64,000 nt of DNA from Aselliscus stoliczkanus (GCA_033961575.1 CM066737.1:61090771-61154770), one strand, 5' to 3'. Numbered from the stretch's first letter, positions 11,493 to 23,087 are shown. Translations and numbers: made by a program. The notes: a model not told the origin generated them from the sequence alone.

Positions 11493-12590
11493 AAAGGAGT
11501 TTTTATCTTTTTTCTCTAGAATGGGCTGTTCCTTTCCAGGTATGGGACCACTTAATTGACACCTGTGATTGACAACAGGCTATTAGCTCAACTCTTTAGA
11601 CTGCACATGTTCCTTCCCAGAATTCAGTCTGTTATAATGATAATGATTTCCAGGCATATCCATGATATTATAATGATGGTGTAATGTGGCCCAGGAAATG
11701 AATGCTGTTATGGCCTTTATTGTGCAGGTGTGGGTGATTGGTCTAATCCAGTCAAATATTTTGTATCCATTTGTTTCCCCATAGTGGTGGATAATTACAA
11801 TGAAAAGGGGAAGTTTTGGGTAAAGAGTGAAAGTCTTTTGGGGGGTGCATTCTGTGGGATGTGCAGGAATGCAGAGACCGAATGCCTGCTTCTAACTGCT
11901 TGCCTTGTTTTCCTCCTTGAGAGTCATGATCCCCATAAAATCTGTGGGAAGTTGAGGGACAGAAAGTCTTCTGTATCTATTTCCTGCTGGGCAGGGGCGT
12001 AGAGCTGTCTCTGCCTATTTGGGGGATTCAAGGAATTCTCACCCTATCTGATCTCAGATGAGAGGAAGGAGTCTCGAGATCCACCTGGAAGACCCTGTTG
12101 GCTTCTTTGGTTGTGACTGGCTATCTTGCTGGGGTATCATCTGCATCCCCAAGGCCCCTAAATGAGGAAAAACAGATTTTAATTAATGAATTTCTTAATG
12201 AACAGAGCTCAAAGCTATTGATGTTGGGTGGCTATGGGTTTGGAAAGAATATTAGCCTTTAACGTTTACAATCAACAAGCATACTGACCTGGAGAAAAGT
12301 TAAAATCTAGTCTCTGGGAAGGGATTATGCAAGAGTTAGGTCTGGAATGGCTTGGGGAATATCGGGAAGTCACAGGTTTTAAGTACTTATCTAAAGCTGG
12401 AGTGGGTGAGAGATACTCTGTGATTCAGTCTAGGGGCAATCTTTAGTCTAGGTTTCAGAAACTTATTAGAAGAGTAATGAAAGCCAGGGGCTAAGGAACT
12501 AAGAAACTAGGGAAGAGACTTAAAATTTCTATAGGAAAGAAAAAGGTTTTTCAGTGGGGGCTACTCACTTGGCACATATCGATATTCTGT
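11493..12590 (-). repeat. LTR-C copy, minus-strand arm
   Basis: Inverted and collinear with 6110-7150. Its far part (about 12240-12570) is the reverse complement of 11168-11492, giving a large imperfect inverted repeat with a spacer of roughly 750 bp. The 90-codon plus frame at 11730-12002 lies inside and is a by-product. Confidence 0.65.
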
Positions 12591-12591
12591 A

Positions 12592-12876
12592 TTTGTCTAT
12601 GAAAACTTCTATTGTCATTTTGGTTAAATAGATAATTAAGTTTGTTTCATAATGATCAGTGATCTTTATAGTCAAATGTCTAAAACTTTGATATTTTTGA
12701 CAAACTTCCAAAAATTCACATTTTAAAGTCTTTTCCTTAACCTGAAAATAATTTGAAGATTTTCTAAAAGTGTCCTTGTGTAAGGTGACACTGTATCTTC
12801 TATTTTGAGATTTAAAGCTCTAATGAAATTCAATTTAACAGTGTAGTTTAGCTTGAGACTTTTTGAAGGTTTTTTT
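12592..12876. other. Non-coding, nothing recognised
   Basis: Short AT-rich unique-looking segment between LTR-C and a SINE. Confidence 0.4.
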
Positions 12877-13341
12877 ATTTCTTTTTTTTAAAAGATTTTT
12901 TTGGAGAATTGGGGGAGAAGAACAGCATTGGGGAACCAAGGAAGGGGGACAGACAAGTTGCTGTCCTTTTGTTCTTCAGCCTAGTTGTGGAGGATATTGC
13001 TTCACTGGCCCATGTTGGTATCACCATTGCGCTCTTCTCAGGTGACGCAGATCAGTTGCTGGCCTCTGGATGGTTGCTCACAGCAGCTCTTGGGAGCTCA
13101 CACTGGTTGCCAGCCGCTCACGCTGGTTCCGGGCCACTCACTGTAGCCTATGGCAGCCCACTGCAGCAGGGGCTGCAGCTATGCCGTGCCAGGGACTCAC
13201 AGCAGCCCAGCTCCAGGTGGAGCTGTTGTTCACCATATTAGCTGTAGAGGGCAGTGTCACTGGCCCTCATATGTGGGATCCAAACTGGGGCCCCTGGCAT
13301 CCCAATCCAGCTCTTAACCAAAGTGCGACTCGGCCGGCCCA
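12877..13341 (-). mobile_element. Long tRNA-derived SINE
   Basis: Antisense copy with body repeats, 'agagggcagtgtcactggccc' and terminal 'cgactcggccggccc'. The repeats aaggttttt at both edges (from 12866 and 13342) suggest target duplication. Confidence 0.87.
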
Positions 13342-13369
13342 AAGGTTTTTTTTTTGTCTTTGTTCTACT

Positions 13370-13840
13370 CCACTTCTGCCAAAACTTAATGACCTTGTTT
13401 ACTATACATTTACTATGCATACCAGTTTCATGATTCTGTTTCCTCCAAACCATATGCATTCCAGGCTCAATGACCCAGTTTCCTCAAGAAAACTTCCAGG
13501 ACACTGAATTAAAGGAAGTTTTTACATCTCATAGGATCCACTCCTATCCCTGAAACAAATCAGCCTCTGGGAAGCCCTTTTCAATGACTGTTTACTCTAG
13601 GCCAAGACACCTACCCCACCCCTTGCCTTTTTCCTTTGTTCTGCCTCTTCTTACCTGCCTATAAAACCTTTTGGCCATGGTGGGGGGAGGGGAATGACCT
13701 TGGACAGGAGTCTGCCATTCTAACATTCTCCCAGAATTCCAGCATTTTGAATAAACCTGCTTTTCTTTCCACCAACCTGGCCTCTCAAGTTTTGGCTTTC
13801 ATGCGGGCCAGCAGCTGGATATTCAGCATGGTAACACTTG
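13370..13840 (+). repeat. LTR-like repeat, family E
   Basis: Promoter-like 'cctataaaacctttt' (about 13659), AATAAA in 'gaataaacctgc' (about 13748) and a final 'ttttggctttcatgcgggcc' are ordered as in an LTR. The early segment 'catttactatgcatacc' recurs inverted near 15330-15350. Confidence 0.5.
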
Positions 13841-14147
13841 TAACATTTCAGAGAATATCTCTCTTTCTTTTTATGAACGGGAGATATTAAACTAATTAGG
13901 TTTACTTGAGATGCTAATATTACGTGGGAAGCATTGTCAAATAAATAATAATTATGTATTTGTATGCATATATTATTAATATAAATGTTCCAGAAATTAT
14001 ATAAAATTTCTAAAAATGTAAAATGTCCTGATACGTTTTCATTTGTAATTATAGTTATCATAAAATGCATGTTACAGAAATAAGCAAAATTCTTTGTCAA
14101 TTGCATTCTAATGAATCAAGTTTTTAACCACGCCATTTTAAATCTTG

Positions 14148-14850
14148 TTGACAAAAAACACCCAGCCTAAGAGAAAACTTATAAGAGTGTATTTGAGCCA
14201 AACTGACGACAATTGCTGGAAGCAAAACCTCAACGGATTAAGAAAATGCTCCAGAAAATGGCCGTTTTGTAACTTATACATTAGAATCCAAGGAGGAAGG
14301 TTACATGAAATCCATTGGTTGTAGATTAATGGAGTGGGAGAAAACAAAGCGACAAAATCCCTGGCATTAGATAAAAAGTAAAATGGAGAGACACAATTCT
14401 TTACATTGGTGGGTACAGTATAATAGCATTTTGCAGCACATAGCGATAGTATTTGGGGAACAAGATAACAATGAGGAAATTTGTGGTGGGTTGTTCTCCC
14501 TGGGGGGTCAGGAAAAATATTACTCTGATATTGTTAAGGGTATGTTGTCTTAGATGCAAAAAGACAGGCAGACAAGCTTAAGGCAAAGATTGACCTTTGT
14601 CAAGGAAGCTACTCACCAATGATGGGAATTCCCACCATGGCGCCTACCTTTGTTTAGAATTTTTAAGTTTACACCATCTTCTGAGGTTATTTTTGATCTT
14701 CTGAGTTTGTCAGGTTTAACATGTGGCCCCTTTTCCATTCACAGTCTTTTGTCATTCACATTCAGTTATTGTTTTGCTCTGATGCTTCTGCAAATGTTTC
14801 ATTTTCAGAGAGATTTATGGAGAGGACACTTACTTTCAAATACAGGTTTC
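14148..14850 (-). repeat. LTR-like repeat, family F (tentative)
   Basis: Recognised by style as an antisense ERV LTR ('gagagaaaacttataagagtg' to 'catttgagccaaactgac', later 'caaggaagctactcacc'). No second copy exists in the window to prove the boundaries. Confidence 0.4.
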
Positions 14851-14989
14851 TGATAACCTTAACCTCATACCATTAAACTTTGTAAAAATTTGCAGAACTC
14901 TAACAGAAAAACTGATGGCTTCATAAAATTGCTAACAAAAGATCAAAGTAAACAAATAATTAATTATATGGGACTAAATTGTTGTGCCT

Positions 14990-15480
14990 TCTCGCTCACA
15001 GGCCATGAAAGCATTCACAAGTTGGATAGAAATATAGAAGGAAGATTTATTAAAATAAGAGAAGCATCGGCTGGACAGAGTCTGCTGGAAACTACTGCAA
15101 ACTACTGCCTCAAGTCTTTGGTCTCAAATTTTATATTTTCTAACCAGGATGTAAATTGCTTTGGCCTGTAGTTAGGGGTGGGGAAGGTGTGGTTAAGCTG
15201 GCTATTGCAACTATTGCATATGTTATATAGATTTAAGTTGGAGCTTGGAGAGTGGATCCCGTACAGATGCAAAACCTCTCCCAAGTCACAGGGCCTGCAT
15301 TGGGCTGAAGTAAATAGAAACATTAAAACTGGTATGCATAGTAAATGTACAACAAGCAGAGCCAAAGGAAACTTTCAAAAAGTCCCAAGCTAAATTACAC
15401 TTATCAATTTGAATTATTCCAGAGAGCAAAATCTCAAAAAAAGAAGATTTAGTGCCACCATTACAATCCCCTGTCTTAAC
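14990..15480 (-). repeat. LTR-like repeat, family G/E-related (tentative)
   Basis: Contains 'gatttattaaaataag' (inverted AATAAA) near 15040 and, near 15330, 'actggtatgcatagtaaatgtac', the inverse of a segment in the family E LTR at 13383-13410. Boundaries are uncertain. Confidence 0.4.
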
Positions 15481-16599
15481 GTGAATGAACTGATAGAAAT
15501 GATTATAGTTTTTATGTCTTTATTGAAATATTGCTGAATCTTATGTTTCATTTCTGAAAATTTAAGAGAATGCTTCTCTTTTTCTCTTAAGCTACCTATA
15601 ATTTACAGCAATTTGGTGAATTATACCTTTGTAAGCTGAATTAAAACATTTATCCTTTTCTCCTTACCCAATCCTTCCAGAATTTGGAAACTCTTAGTAT
15701 ATTTATTTTTATGGCAATATAGTTATTTGCAAAAGTTCAATAAGAATCTGTTCTCATGTAATAGGATACAATTGGAAACTGGTTATATCACCAAGGCTGT
15801 GACTAGAATGTCATGTTTCAGAGAGACATTCATAGACTCAAATAGGGCCAGAGAGCTTTAAGGGTCTAGAATGACTGTAGGCCAGTAAACAGCCCCTTGA
15901 AAAAAACACCTGATACCTCACTTATATAGGGTTCTCAGCAACCTTACCAAGTGAGTGAAGGAGTTTGCTTCCTGGCAGGAGTAGAAACCTTAGGATATTT
16001 GGGGGACATTTAGAAGAAAGAAATTAACTGAAATCTAAAGGCATTGCAAGCAAAATCTAATGGTAAGTATTTGGCTTGGCCTCTTAAACTTGAGAGGCTG
16101 TTAAAAGTTCAATATAGGGATTTCTTGTTCCAGCAAAGCAGATTTTTAAAAGCCTATATGATCAATTTCTAGTCATGTTGTATTTTGTTAATAATCAGGT
16201 CAAGTTTATTTAAGCTAGGCTTATTTTGTACATAAATTAGTCTTAATTTGGTAATCTTTGGTAAAAATGAGGGTGATTTAAGAGGGAAAAATATGTTTCA
16301 ATAGAAACTATAATACACACTTGTGGATATCAGATTCTAGTTCAATTAATTATCTTTGAGGTTTTGTTTTTTTTAACCTGTAAACTGAACTGGATTCTGA
16401 GTATTTCTAGTTTCCTCAGATATTCAGCTACAGCTCTCTAAACTAATGTTTCATATTTTTCTCCTACTTTTGTCTTGAAATCATTGAGAACTAAAGCTGC
16501 CTTTCCTTTGAAACCCTGCAAACTGCAGATAGACAATTTGGTTTAAATTTCAGAGACACTGAAACTGGAGAGCATTGGAGTCTGGGGCTCACGCTGCCT
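15481..16599. other. Non-coding, nothing recognised
   Basis: AT-rich sequence without a supportable ORF or repeat call. Confidence 0.4.
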
Positions 16600-17120
16600 T
16601 CACTGCTCAGTCAATAGACTGACTTAGGAGTTGGGCTATAGGATAAACGTTTATTGTGAGATCACAGGTGATCTGAGAAGGCAGCAGGTTAACACCTTCA
16701 AAAACTGCCTTAACATTCTCAGACCAGCTTAGGGTATTTAAGGGAAAATCTGGGCATTCCTCCAGAGGCTACATGACATTTCAGGGGTCTGCATGGAGTC
16801 TTTCCTTGGGCAACATGGCTCTCCGGTGGTATCAGCAACCCAGGAACAATGATGGGTCTCGCCTGGTAAGAATGCTAGACCATAGAGTTTGTAATCAATA
16901 GCCTCAGAGTATTAATCATAAGTTTCAGGATAATTTTCTCAAACAGGGAACTGGGACAGGGGACATGCCAAGATCAAGCTGCAGGGGAATGATCTATTGT
17001 TAAACTATAGGTCAAGGAAAAGGTGAGGCCAGGGACATTACAAGACCTCTACTATGAGTTCCCAACCGGGTGAGGTAGAAAATTATAAGCAGTCAGGAAA
17101 ATGGCTGCAGTAGAGGGGAT
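16600..17120 (-). repeat. LTR-like repeat, family H (tentative)
   Basis: Reads as an antisense LTR: 'ataaacgtttattgtgagatcac' gives an inverted AATAAA near the left edge, followed by GC-richer U3-like sequence. Single copy in the window. Confidence 0.4.
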
Positions 17121-17139
17121 TAGGGCAAGAGAAAATTTC

Positions 17140-17690
17140 AGTGGCTAAAATACCTGGGAAACTCAGGCATGTGTGTGGGGAGGAAGGCTTTTCCAGTTTA
17201 TAACAAGGACATTCTGGCTAAAAAGCCTGCAAAACTCAGGTGTGGGGGGGAGGGGAAGGAGGGCTTTTCAGCTTATAACAAAAAAAGTCTGAAAAGCCCA
17301 TGAAAAATTTATCAGCCCAGGTGCAAGGGAAGAGCCAATCAATAAGCAAATTAAAACGGCAAAGCCCACCTAGGTTGTCAGCCCAGATGTAGGTAGCTAA
17401 TAAGATTATGATAAATTATTTCAAACTACCACCCAGGTACGGGGAAAACCAATCAACTCTGATGCAGAGTTGTTAAGTTCCCAGCCTAGTCCTGTCCACG
17501 GGGCATTTGTTTGGGGCATTCCTCTAAGGATCGGTGGATCTGTGGATAGCCTTTCTCTTGCACCTTTTTTCTCTTACGCTTTTGCAATAAAACTGCCACT
17601 GACTAAACCTTGCCCCTTGGGATCCACGTTTCCATTCTTTGTTAATGGTCGGATCACAATCCTGGGATTACATCAGGAATCCTAATTCAT
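17140..17690 (+). repeat. LTR-like repeat, family I, with internal direct repeat
   Basis: Two degenerate tandem copies of 'actcaggtgtggggaggaaggcttttcagcttataacaa'-type sequence lie at about 17159-17230 and 17236-17300, like a duplicated U3 enhancer. They are followed by a GC-richer block and AATAAA in 'gcaataaaactgcc' (about 17585), then 'ttgggatccacgtttcc'. This order fits U3-R-U5. Confidence 0.55.
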
Positions 17691-18137
17691 GGGCCCTGCG
17701 TCAACATCACCATAACTCCCATTTAAACAATCTTCATGTCTGTTGGTGTATAAACCACTCAGAAAGTTCTCTGAACACCTGATGACACCACTAGAGATAT
17801 TTCAAACTGTTAAAGATGCTTTGAGCTTGACATCTAGAAATTTTCTCGACTGACTGCTCTTTGGGCTCGGAAACTGGTTTATAATTTGCTCCAGTCATTA
17901 AGCTTTAGTTTTCATTTGTTTCGATAGAAATGCCTCTTATTAAATATGATTGTTTATACAATATAGGCCTAATTTTGGGAATTTACCTACATCACTGCCC
18001 CTGAAATGAGACACAACTGTTTAACTGAACTGACCTGTTCTTGGGACTGAGTGATTGTTTCAGTGAAATACGGAGCAATCTACAAACTTAGCTCAGGGCT
18101 GTGATACTTCTTATTTAAGTTTCAAAGGTCAGACTAA
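17691..18137. other. Non-coding, nothing recognised
   Basis: Sequence between LTR-I and LTR-A copy 2. No motif seen. Confidence 0.4.
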
Positions 18138-18253
18138 AGGGGAGCAGAAATTGCCACCCTAAAATATGCCTCCTTAGGATATTGATTATCTTTATCTGGT
18201 TATTTTTAAGAAATGAAAGACTCAGGAAAAACCTTTGACCTTCCTCCTAACTA

Positions 18254-18546
18254 TGTTGCGGGATACCCAGACAGGACACCAAGGCTCGGAGCGGGAAGCA
18301 GCATTTATTGATGCTCACACCAGCTCAGCAGATTCACCTCTAGAGGCTGAGCCCCGATCCAGAAAGGACTCAGAACTTTATACCCTGAGGTTTCCAGGTT
18401 AGCAGCTAGGATTCCGTATTAGGGCATCTGGCATCGTGTTAGCTTCTGACTGGTTCCCAGGTGAGTAAGAATTAGGAAATGTTTAATGTCGAAGTCTTGG
18501 TGGCCATGTGGTCCAGAAAAGCCTTGGTCTAGGGCTCACTGCCACA
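18254..18546 (-). repeat. Provirus 3' LTR
   Basis: Pairs with 23109-23410. On the minus strand it holds TATAAA (18377-18382) and AATAAA (18304-18309), in promoter-then-polyadenylation order. The env frame runs into its U3 and stops near 18484. Confidence 0.92.
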
Positions 18547-19577
18547 TTCTCCTCTTTGATGCTTGAATCCATACATTGGTTAGAGAGCATCGTCTTATTC
18601 AATGGGTTGTTGACCGAGGGGTTGGTACCTCCATAATATGAGGACCGGAGCAACAGTTTTACAGTCACAATGGCCTCTATGAGGGAAGAGATAGAGCAAA
18701 TGATAAGGGGGAGAAGGCAGGGTAAAAGAAGGCATGCTCCAAGGAGCAGGAGGACAATTCCAATTAATGCTTTAAATCCCCCAAGGGTGGAGAAACATCC
18801 TCCAAAGAGTCTTTTGGAGTCCCACCCTGTCCATCTCTGAACTGGGACATGGGCAAGTTTTCTAATATTGGTGGCAATAGTGGAGACAGCTTTGCCATTG
18901 TCATCAATCTGTAGGCAACAGCCTGACTGATTGAATTTGCCACAGATCCACCTTCTGCCAGTAAGTAGTCCAGTGCTAGGCAGTTTTGATAAATAGTGGC
19001 CTGCATCTGGGTCTGTTGGGTAGCACGGAGCTCGAAAGCTGTTGCAGTTTCATTGGTAATTATTTCCAGAACAGCCTGTAACCTGATGATATGGTTGAGC
19101 ATATAGATGGGGGTATGATATCCCCAACACCCATCTTGAGCCCAAGTAGCTGGGCTATAATATTGTATGATCCACTGGGGAGGCCATTCATCTTCTCCCC
19201 AGGTCTGATGCCCTCCCACATTAAGGGACCTCCTGGGCCTGATCTTGAACACATTCCCCATCGGAGTATCTGATGTGGGTGTGGCAGGTCTAACAGATAA
19301 CCTGATTGGCCTTTTTGACCTCTGGGCAATTGTGGCCGGCTATTGATTTTTGAAGAATGGGGCAGGATCAGTAATATCTGTCGGCATAGGTACAAGCCTG
19401 AGGAGTTTTACTCTGATAGCATTGGGCAGGCATGTATATGTAGGAGACAAATGCTACCTGAGATGTTGTCCCTAGCCAAAAGGACTGGAAGCATGACTTA
19501 GGGCATGGGGTGGCAATACCGCCCCCGACTAGGAAGAAAAGGGTGAGGGTAAGGATCAGAGTCCTTAGGGTATGCAT
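18484..19577 (-). pseudogene. env: Broken retroviral env (surface and transmembrane parts)
   Basis: The likely start is the Met at 19577, followed by a hydrophobic signal-peptide-like stretch (LILTLTLFFLVGGG). A surface-subunit remnant continues to about 19370, and the frame then changes. From 19261 to 18764 a 165-residue open frame contains transmembrane-subunit ectodomain wording (TQMQATIYQNCLALDYLLAE). Near 18960-18930 the frame changes again, and the cysteine cluster typical of this subunit lies in a different frame. A hydrophobic membrane anchor is encoded around 18790-18680, and the tail reads through the polypurine tract into the 3' LTR, stopping near 18484. Retroviral env mediates receptor binding and fusion; this copy is interrupted and much shorter than functional family members. 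Family identification is good, subfamily uncertain. Confidence 0.82.
18547..18557 (-). other. Polypurine tract of the provirus
   Basis: The minus strand reads aaagaggagaa immediately before the 3' LTR 'tgtggcag', the usual site of plus-strand priming in retroviruses. Confidence 0.8.
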
Positions 19578-19639
19578 CTTGCAAGGAAGAATTCCTCAAG
19601 CTTTGGCTGCTCATAGATTGGTCAGCTTCTAGTGTGACC

Positions 19640-20018
19640 AAAGCGGGGCTGATGATCTCTTCCTAAGGACTGGTAATGCCACTGGCCATCTTCCTTCGGA
19701 GAGTGATCTTGAAGGGCTCAGAGGGGTCAGAGGTGCAGTTCCAGCTAGCAGCTGCAGGTTTCAATCTGTTGTGGTGTATCCATAGAGTGATGTCTGTGAC
19801 CTAGACTACCATGGGGGTAGACAAAATAACAGTAAAGGGGCCCCTCCATAGGGGTTTTAAGGGCTGGAGCTTCCATTCCTTGACCCAAACTGAGTCCCAG
19901 GTCTTAAAAGGATGAACTTCAATCATTAAGCTAGCAGGGACCCTCTCCTGTACCCATTGGTTGAGGTTTTGTAGGGTAGACCCTAGAGCCTCAAGCTGTT
20001 GTCTTAAGGTTAGATCTC
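19640..20018 (-). pseudogene. pol: pol remnant: integrase C-terminal domain
   Basis: On the minus strand, recognisable C-terminal integrase wording of class I ERVs: 'LQPLKPLWRGPF' near 19835-19870 and 'LWIHHNRLKPAA' near 19750-19784, with a stop between them. The catalytic core and zinc-binding N-terminus of integrase are missing. It lies directly after the RNase H remnant, so the deletion joins RNase H to the end of pol. In an intact virus integrase inserts the cDNA into the host chromosome; this fragment cannot. Confidence 0.8.
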
Positions 20019-20760
20019 CTATTTCTTTAAGGTCTTCTGTGGGAGGGGTTTTACTTCATTCGTGGTATATAGAGTCACCACAGCGTATCCAGCCAACTGC
20101 CTATTTCCCTGGACATAGCTGCTGCCATCGGTATAGTATTCTACATCGGGGTCTGTAAAAGGTTGATTAATTGGGTCCGGCCTACTGGAGAACACTTCAT
20201 CCATGATATCAATGTAGTCCTGGTCTGGGAGCCCAGGCCCTATAGGCAGTAAAGTGGCTGGGTTTAGGGTCCGTATTATCTCAAGGTGGACTTGTGGGTT
20301 TTCACGCAGTATCCCTTGATACTTAGCAATTCGGGAAATGGTAAGCCAATAGTGTCATTATGATCTAATGGGGCTCAGACTGAGTGTGGAACCTGGACAG
20401 TTAATTCCTGACCCAGAGTCAGCTTGTCAGTCTCAGACACTAGGAGGGACCATTGCTGCAAGAGCTCTCAGGCAAGGTGGCCATCCTAATGCCACTGAGT
20501 TAAGTTGTTTTGAGAGGTAGGTTACCGGCCGGTGCCAATCCCCTAACAGTTAGGTGTGATGTCCAGGAGCCCTAGGCCAGGGGCATGTGTGAGAGCCCAT
20601 TTAATCTCATTATGTGGAGACTCCTACAGAAGAGGTTCACATTCACCCCCCTTTGTGGCTTTGTAAAAGGGTTTAGCCATAGTAGAGAAGTTGGGGATAC
20701 ATATCCTACAGAAGCCAACCACCCCTAAGAATTCATGGCCTGATGGGGCAGCTGGTAACA
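20019..20760 (-). pseudogene. pol: pol remnant: end of RT and start of RNase H
   Basis: Minus-strand frame 20830-20624 contains 'EFLGVVGFCRICIPNFSTM', the post-catalytic RT wording of gammaretroviruses. Frame 20204-20019 contains 'YYTDGSSYVQGNRQLAGYAV', the first active-site Asp region of RNase H. Several stops and frame changes lie between (20220-20620). The RT fingers/palm with the YxDD motif and the whole protease are absent: nucleocapsid sequence joins RT near 20750. Enzymatic activity is impossible. Confidence 0.85.
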
Positions 20761-22475
20761 GCCATGAGTGATTTGACCTGGCCTCCGGGGATTCGAACCT
20801 GTTGGCATTCTTTCCAACCTCTGAGGACATTCATTTCTCCAGTGGCCTCGTTGGTGGCAGTAAGCACATTGGTCTTGTCTCAGCCTTGGTCTCCCAGTGC
20901 GTGGTCCCCCCTGATGTCACCCTCGCTGAGGTGGTCCCAGGTTTGGAACAGGCATTTCGTCCTGGGATCCCAGTCCACTCGACAAGTGCAGCAGCAAGCA
21001 AGTACACTTTTTTATTTTTTTGAGGGCAGTGTCACTGGCCCTCATATGTGGGACCCGAACCAGGGCCGCTGGCTTCCTAAGCCAGCGCTTAACCACCGTG
21101 CCACTCAGCCGGCCCAAGTACACTTTTCTCTTCATCTTCCAATCTGCTTCTCGATGAACTTCTTGGTAACGGTTGACGTAGACCTTGGTCGCCACTTCAA
21201 GTAGCTGGCTGATATTCATGCCAGTAAATCCATCCAGTTTTCACCAGATGTTGCCCTGGGACTGTCCGATAAAAGCAGCATTGACCATCTGCTAATTTTC
21301 AAGGGCCTCAGGGTCGAAGGGTTTAGAGGAGGAACATTTCACAGTCTTTCATAAAATTGGCTTGGGCTTTCTTCAGGTCCCTGGAGGACATCAGAGATCT
21401 TGTTCATATTGATGGCTTTTTTGCTACTATCCCTCAGGCCTCCTTTAAGAGCTTCTTGATACCGTTTCAACATCTGGAAGTCCCGGTCATCATTGGGGTC
21501 CCACTGGGCGTCCTCCTCAGGGAAATGGTTCTGGGCATACATTCGAATGTTTAAGGTCCCAGGCAGGGCATGCTCCTCCAGCCACTTTATGGCTCTCTGG
21601 GTTAATCACCAGCATTCCTCGGTGTTGAAGAGTGCTAAGAGGAGTTGGTGACAATCAGCCCAGGTGGACCGATGCATTTGAATGATTGACTGAAGGAGGT
21701 CAGTCAAAGCCTGGGGCTTCTCAGTATATGATGGGGTATGATTTTTCCAAGTTAAGAGATCTGTGTTTGAGAAGATCTGGTACACAAACGTGCATCAGCC
21801 TTCCTGAATTAGCCATCCTGATCATAGTAGACGGGGCCTCTGGTTTTCCATAGGGGGAGCTGGAGAGCGTCTGCCTCGGGGCCCTTTGTCTGCAGCTGTT
21901 TATCTGTGGGCCCTTATGGGGTCAGGACTGGCAGCAGCTGCATAGCAGGAGGGTCCAGAAGGGAGGTAGTGGGGGAAATGCTAAGGCCAGCGAGGGCCGC
22001 ACTGAAGGCTGGGCTGGTGGTTCACGGGCCTGTGGAAGGGGCTGGTAGACAGGCGAGTAAGGAGGCAGAATCTCCTCTGGGTCTGAAGGCAAGACTGGCT
22101 TTGGTTCCTTTGTTTTGCCCTTAAGCAGCTTCCAGGAGGGGACCATAGTTTGGGCTAAAAGAACCCTAATTTAATCTTCGAAGGAGGACCTCAACCAAGG
22201 GGGTCTAGTGCATACAATGGCCTCCTACGAATGGATATAAGGGAACTGGTCGGGGTAACCAGGGCTGCAGGTAATGATGAGGTAGACTCTCCGAATGAGG
22301 TCCCTATCAAAGCTTCCCTCTGTTGGCCATTCAACACCAAATGATGGCCAATCAGTTTCACAGAAGGTGCGCAGCTTTTGGGGGTCATCTTAGTACCATA
22401 ATCCCCCAAGAACCCCTTCTTAAAATTCTTTAGCATATATCCTAATGGAGTCTGGGTGCTCTGTTGCCCACCCAT
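20761..22475 (-). pseudogene. gag: Broken retroviral gag (matrix to nucleocapsid)
   Basis: Start chosen at the Met at 22475, giving MGGQQSTQTPLGYMLKNFKK, with the N-terminal Gly expected for myristoylation. The frame is lost near 22191. A proline-rich p12-like stretch with PPYSP (a late-domain-like motif) lies at 22146-21922. A capsid fragment with 'QGPEESPSQFYERL' lies at 21542-21339. The pre-nucleocapsid segment 'LLEVATKVYVNRYQEVHREA' lies near 21200-21140. A CCHC zinc knuckle, CAYCHQRGHWRNEC, is at 20868-20827. A SINE (21012-21115) splits the nucleocapsid part. Gag forms the virion shell and packages RNA; this copy has several frame changes and no function as protein. Confidence 0.88.
21012..21115 (-). 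mobile_element. Short tRNA-derived SINE inside proviral gag
   Basis: Antisense SINE head between perfect 12-bp target duplications aagtacactttt (21000-21011 and 21116-21127). It keeps a B-box-like 'gggacccgaacc'. It post-dates the provirus. Confidence 0.95.
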
Positions 22476-23087
22476 GGCAGCCACCCGAAATTGGCACAAC
22501 ACACGATCACTCAGAGATTCCTCAGAGATTCGCTTTGTCCGTCTCTGGCCACTCCCCTCACGGGGATATTTTAGGCACCTCTTAGCAATTGGTGGATTGG
22601 TATAAACCCCTGACTCGGATCACTAAACCATACGAGACAATTTAGTGATACCACGCTATGCCATATGAAGTTTGCCACAGACCCAGGGATCAGATCTCAA
22701 CATTCGCTTTGCAGACAGACTGTCTCATTCACACAGACTCAGACAGATTCATTCTCCACCCAGTGCCCTGTTACTAGGAGTCACGGTTTCTCTCAGAAAT
22801 TGAGATATTCTGGTGACTCTGGGAGGTGATCAGTCTCCCCTTCTGTCTGCTGATGAACAGGCTGCCTTAAAGGACCCGGGTCCTTACCTGTCTGGTTGGG
22901 TGGCGCTCCCAAGCTGGTTCCTGCAGCCTTACAGGTTCTGTTGTGCTCTGGGGTCAGTCCCCCTTGGTCGGCAGGGGAAATGTCCCCACTTACAAACAAG
23001 GGTCCACTGGTGCCTAGTAGAGTTCCTGTCCCCTTTTGTCCGGGGAAGTCGGGCCTCGGGGAGGCGGAAAATATCGCCATCTCCATA
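22476..23087 (-). other. Proviral 5' leader
   Basis: About 600 nt between the primer binding site and gag. A packaging signal is expected here in retroviruses, but I cannot identify one by eye. The open frames at 22793-23251 on either strand look incidental. Confidence 0.6.
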
